Positions 61,321 to 64,000 of a stretch of DNA of 64,000 bases are shown in pieces. Each line of letters starts with the position of its first letter. Position 1 is the stretch's first letter. The notes under the pieces are model-generated. The model was not told the DNA's origin and did no database searches. It saw only the letters and a program-made list of their open reading frames with translations. Source of the DNA: WHSW01 sp963846565 (GTDB taxonomy: Bacteria > Actinomycetota > Thermoleophilia > Solirubrobacterales > 70-9); assembly GCA_963846565.1 (NCBI GenBank), contig CAWJWL010000003.1, forward strand, positions 496,001 through 560,000. The letters are read 5' to 3'. A program made the position numbers and the translations under genes.

Positions 61321-61665
61321 TTACTTGTACTGGGCGCGGATGTCGCGCAGGACGCGCTCCGCGTTGTCGCGGAGCCCATCGGGCTTGCGCCGCCGGCGCA
61401 TGCCGACGATCACGAGGGCGCCGGCGGCAGCCCCGCCCGCCGCGACCGCGGCGACCGGCCGAACCCAGTTGCGCGGGTCACGGAGCGCCTGCAACTCGCT
61501 GTCGGAGAGCTCCTCGGCCCAGCTCGAGAGCTCCGCGGCCGCCTGTTGGGCGATTCCGGAGAGTGTCGTCTCGACCCGGGTCGCGAGGTCCTCGGGCGGT
61601 TCCAGCGGGCGCAGGGCGTCGGCCAGGAGCGCCTCGAGCCGCGGGTTTCGGGCCTCCTCGTTCAC
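61321..61665 (-). CDS. Small single-helix membrane protein downstream of a sigma factor
   Basis: A 114-residue protein: helical cytosolic part (LEALLADALRPLEPPEDLATRVETTLSGIA), then a membrane segment (VAAVAAGGAAAGALVIVGM) followed by RRRRKPDG. It starts at GTG 7 bp after the sigma-factor stop. It lacks the zinc motif of known anti-sigma factors but its place and topology would suit a regulator of that sigma factor. Confidence 0.65.
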   Translation of the reverse strand: MNEEARNPRLEALLADALRPLEPPEDLATRVETTLSGIAQQAAAELSSWAEELSDSELQALRDPRNWVRPVAAVAAGGAAAGALVIVGMRRRRKPDGLRDNAERVLRDIRAQYK

Positions 61666-61672
61666 CCGTCGA

Positions 61673-62257
61673 TCACTCCTGCGCCGGGCCGGCGTGCGCG
61701 GCCTCGAGCTCCTGCTCGAGCTGTTTGATTGCGCGGTGGATGAGCACCTTGGTCGCCCCGTCGGTACGACCCAGGGCGCGGGCGATCTCGCGGTTCGACA
61801 TCCCGAGTGCGAATCGCATGATCAGCGCCTCGCGACGATCCTCCGGAAGTTGGTCGAGCTTCTCGATCACCTCGCGCAGCTCCTCCCTGCCCTCCACCAC
61901 CTGCTCCGTGGAGTGCGGGTGCATCGGCGGCTCGATCGCTTCGATGTTCGCCTGCGGTCGCCGGGCGCGATCGCGGTAGTAGTTCGAGGCCAGGTTGTGG
62001 GCGATGCGAATGAGCCACGGACGGAGCGGACGACCGTTCGACTCCCGCCGGGCGCGCTCGAAGTGGCGGTAGGCCTGTAGGAACGCCTGCTCGGTCAGGT
62101 CCTCCGCATCGTGGTGGTTGCCGACCCGGTAGTAGGCGTAGGAGTAGACGTCGCGTAGGTGGGTGCGGTAGAGGTCCTCGAACGCGCCGTCGAGCTCGGC
62201 CTTCTCGGCCGAAGATGGCGGCTGATCGCCGCCCCGCGGCTCGAAATCGGCATTCAC
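61673..62257 (-). CDS. ECF-type RNA polymerase sigma factor
   Basis: A 194-residue sigma-70 family protein: region 2 (FEDLYRTHLRDVYSYAYYRVGNHHDAEDLTEQAF, RPWLIRIAHNLASNYYRDRAR) and region 4 (LPEDRREALIMRFALGMSNREIARALGRTDGATKVLIHRAIKQLE). GTG start. It is the second ECF factor within 2 kb. Paired with a small membrane protein rather than a zinc-type anti-sigma factor. Confidence 0.92.
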   Translation of the reverse strand: MNADFEPRGGDQPPSSAEKAELDGAFEDLYRTHLRDVYSYAYYRVGNHHDAEDLTEQAFLQAYRHFERARRESNGRPLRPWLIRIAHNLASNYYRDRARRPQANIEAIEPPMHPHSTEQVVEGREELREVIEKLDQLPEDRREALIMRFALGMSNREIARALGRTDGATKVLIHRAIKQLEQELEAAHAGPAQE

Positions 62258-62284
62258 GGGGAGAGCCTATCCCCGCTCCGGCCC

Positions 62285-63994
62285 TCACGCCGCCCTCCGC
62301 GCCCGCTCCGCACGACGCAGACCGGCGACCCACTCGCCGACGTCGATTCGGCCCTCGATCAGGTCCGCGAGCCCGGTGAGGCCGGGAGCCTCGATCCCGG
62401 CGCGGACGACGGTCTCGGCGATCAGCGGAACGCTGTCGAGTCCCTCCGACGCCTGGCCGATCCGCGCATGAATCTTCTCCGTCGGCACGCCGGCGCCGAG
62501 CAGCTCGCCGGCCTGGCGGTTGCGGCTCTTCGGCGCGAGCACGGTCGCGGTCAGGTCGCCGACCCCGGCGAGGCCGGAGAAGGTCTCGAGCCGGCCGCCC
62601 TTGGAGAGCGCGAAGTCGACGCACTCGCGCCAGATCCCGGCGGCTGCGATCCCGGCGGCGTTGAGGCCGTGGCGCTCGGCCGCGGCGGCGGCGAGAGCGG
62701 CCGCGTTCTTCGCCGCGCCGGCGACCTCGACCCCGACGACGTCGTCGCTGCGCTCACAGACGAGACCGGCGCGGTCGAAGACCTCACCGAGCTGGGTGCG
62801 AAGGTCGGGGTCGGAGCTGCCGAGGACGAGGGCGGCCATGCCGGCGGTCGCCTCCTTCGCGTGCGCGGGACCGCCGAGGCAGGCGATCGCACGCGCCCGG
62901 ATGCGCTCGGTCACGTACTCGTTCGGCAGTGACCCCATCGGCTGCACGATCCCCTTCGAGAGCAGGAGCACGGAGGCTCGCGAGCCGATCCGGTCCGCAA
63001 CCGCGCCGACGACCGCCGGCAACGCCTTCGACGGCACCGCGAGGCAGATCAGGTCGCAGCCGGCGAGCTCGATCTCGCCGGTTCGCTTCACGGTCAGGTT
63101 CTCGGGCAGCTTCACCCGCGGCAGGTACCGCTCGTTCTCGTTGTGGCGCGTGATCTCCTGCGCGCGCTCCTCGGTCCTGGTGCCGAGCTCGACCTCGAGA
63201 CCACCGCGAGCGAGAAGCACAGCGACGGCGGTCCCCCAGCTACCGGCGCCGATCACCGCCGCCTTGCGCAGCGGCGGCAGGCCGCCGAGCCACTCCCACT
63301 GGAGCTCGATGTTCGGCCAGATCCGGTCCGTGACGCTCGCCGCAAGCGCCGGCGACGGGCGCTCCGTGCGGGGGAAGTTCATCGGTTTCCCCGCCCGCAG
63401 CTTCACCTTCCGCGGGCGGATCCTCCAACCCCGGCGGACCTCCTCGGATCCGAGCACGGCCACCGGGACGACGGCGGCGCCGGTCTCGAGCGCGAGGCGT
63501 CCGACGCCGCGCTTTGGCCGCCCGAGCGCGCCGCTCCGGTGCCTGGTGCCCTCGGGGAAGATGATCACGGTGCCGCCGCGCGCGACGATCAGTCGCGCCG
63601 TCTCCATCGCGGCCTCGTCCGACTGCCCGCGGCGGATCGGGAAGGCGCCGAGGCGCGACAGCAACCAACCCTGCCAGCGCTTCTCGAACAGCTCGACCTT
63701 GGCGACGAACTGGATCCGGCGCCGCCACGGGAGGAGGGCGCCGATCGCGAACGGGTCGAGGAACGAACGGTGGTTCGAGGCGACGATCATGCCCCCCTTG
63801 AGGCGGGCGTGCTCGCGCCCGGTGCGCTGCAGGCGGAACCAGATCAGGAAGGCTGGGAGGAGGAAGACCCGAGCGAGGTTGTAGAGGATGCGGCTGGTGC
63901 CCTTCTCGCGCGCGAAGGCGTGGAAGCGCTCGAAGCGCTCGTCGGAGATCACGTCGTCGGCACGCGGCGGCACCGAGACCCGGGGCTCGTCCAT
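62285..63994 (-). CDS. gpsA: PlsC-GpsA fusion: acylglycerol-phosphate acyltransferase and glycerol-3-phosphate dehydrogenase
   Basis: A 569-residue bifunctional protein for phospholipid synthesis. Residues ~35-230 are PlsC-like: membrane-associated start, SNHRSFLDP (His75-x4-Asp80) and IIFPEGTRHRSG. Residues ~243-565 are GpsA: AVIGAGSWGTAVAVLLA, HNENERYLP, CLGGPAHAKEA, AGAAKNAAALAA (catalytic Lys), SRNRQAGELL. Both motif sets are complete. ATG at 63994 is 6 bases from the window end, so the ribosome site and any upstream neighbour cannot be seen. GpsA makes glycerol-3-phosphate; PlsC adds the second acyl chain. Confidence 0.92.
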   Translation of the reverse strand: MDEPRVSVPPRADDVISDERFERFHAFAREKGTSRILYNLARVFLLPAFLIWFRLQRTGREHARLKGGMIVASNHRSFLDPFAIGALLPWRRRIQFVAKVELFEKRWQGWLLSRLGAFPIRRGQSDEAAMETARLIVARGGTVIIFPEGTRHRSGALGRPKRGVGRLALETGAAVVPVAVLGSEEVRRGWRIRPRKVKLRAGKPMNFPRTERPSPALAASVTDRIWPNIELQWEWLGGLPPLRKAAVIGAGSWGTAVAVLLARGGLEVELGTRTEERAQEITRHNENERYLPRVKLPENLTVKRTGEIELAGCDLICLAVPSKALPAVVGAVADRIGSRASVLLLSKGIVQPMGSLPNEYVTERIRARAIACLGGPAHAKEATAGMAALVLGSSDPDLRTQLGEVFDRAGLVCERSDDVVGVEVAGAAKNAAALAAAAAERHGLNAAGIAAAGIWRECVDFALSKGGRLETFSGLAGVGDLTATVLAPKSRNRQAGELLGAGVPTEKIHARIGQASEGLDSVPLIAETVVRAGIEAPGLTGLADLIEGRIDVGEWVAGLRRAERARRAA

Positions 63995-64000
63995 AACCGT

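Overview
The window is very GC-rich, coding-dense DNA with many GTG/TTG starts and few gaps; the longest stretch without a gene is about 170 bp, so no gene-free stretch above 300 bp needs describing. The glycolysis and uvrC-rapZ gene order, proteins rich in Ala/Arg/Asp/Glu, and secreted or lipid-anchored cupredoxins suggest a high-GC actinobacterium, possibly Thermoleophilia (Gaiellales/Solirubrobacterales type). That placement is inference; there is no rRNA marker. I saw no tRNA or rRNA gene, CRISPR array, transposase, integrase or prophage gene.

Layout. (1) 1-24,000: a surface-polysaccharide locus. It has an ATP-grasp enzyme (cut by the window edge), several SDR epimerases/dehydratases, a WecE-type sugar aminotransferase, many GT2 and GT4 glycosyltransferases including a GT2-GT4 fusion, methyltransferases, two Wzy/WaaL-like polymerase/ligases, two secreted or anchored clan-A glycoside hydrolases, a Wzc-like tyrosine autokinase, an LPFTG-bearing small surface protein and a polyprenyl-phosphate sugar transferase that would start chain synthesis. 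No Wzx flippase was recognised. (2) 24,000-37,300: argS (with an altered HIGH motif), a GalE-like epimerase, an M48 protease, a phosphoesterase, a lipoprotein plus Ser/Thr kinase pair, an RTX-repeat protein, tgt, and a second sugar cluster (rfbF, a CDP-glucose dehydratase-like SDR, two glycosyltransferases, a methyltransferase). (3) 37,300-47,500: gpmI, tpiA, pgk, gap, a VOC protein, an ABC-2 exporter, rapZ and uvrC, transcribed leftward apart from one methyltransferase. (4) 47,700-54,900: a cupredoxin lipoprotein, a three-gene TadE/TadE/TadG-like operon whose last protein also carries a D,D-carboxypeptidase and a lytic transglycosylase domain, small membrane proteins, the Pit phosphate transporter with its DUF47 partner, wecB, a hydrolase remnant and a pterin dehydratase. 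(5) 54,900-64,000: a BtuF-like protein, an SRPBCC protein, a rhomboid protease, two more cupredoxins flanking a duplicated-domain lipoprotein, two ECF sigma factors (one with its anti-sigma factor), and a PlsC-GpsA fusion.

Three points cut across the regions. First, seven genes between 27.6 and 54.2 kb carry eight frame breaks, each repaired by removing one G or C. Each repaired length fits its family or context, which looks more like residual insertion errors than gene decay. Second, a GC-rich repeat of about 45 nt occurs twice between convergent genes and once inside uvrC, next to a perfect 40-bp palindrome. Third, several unusual protein architectures (TadG-VanY-SLT, PlsC-GpsA, HIGH-less ArgRS) merit follow-up.
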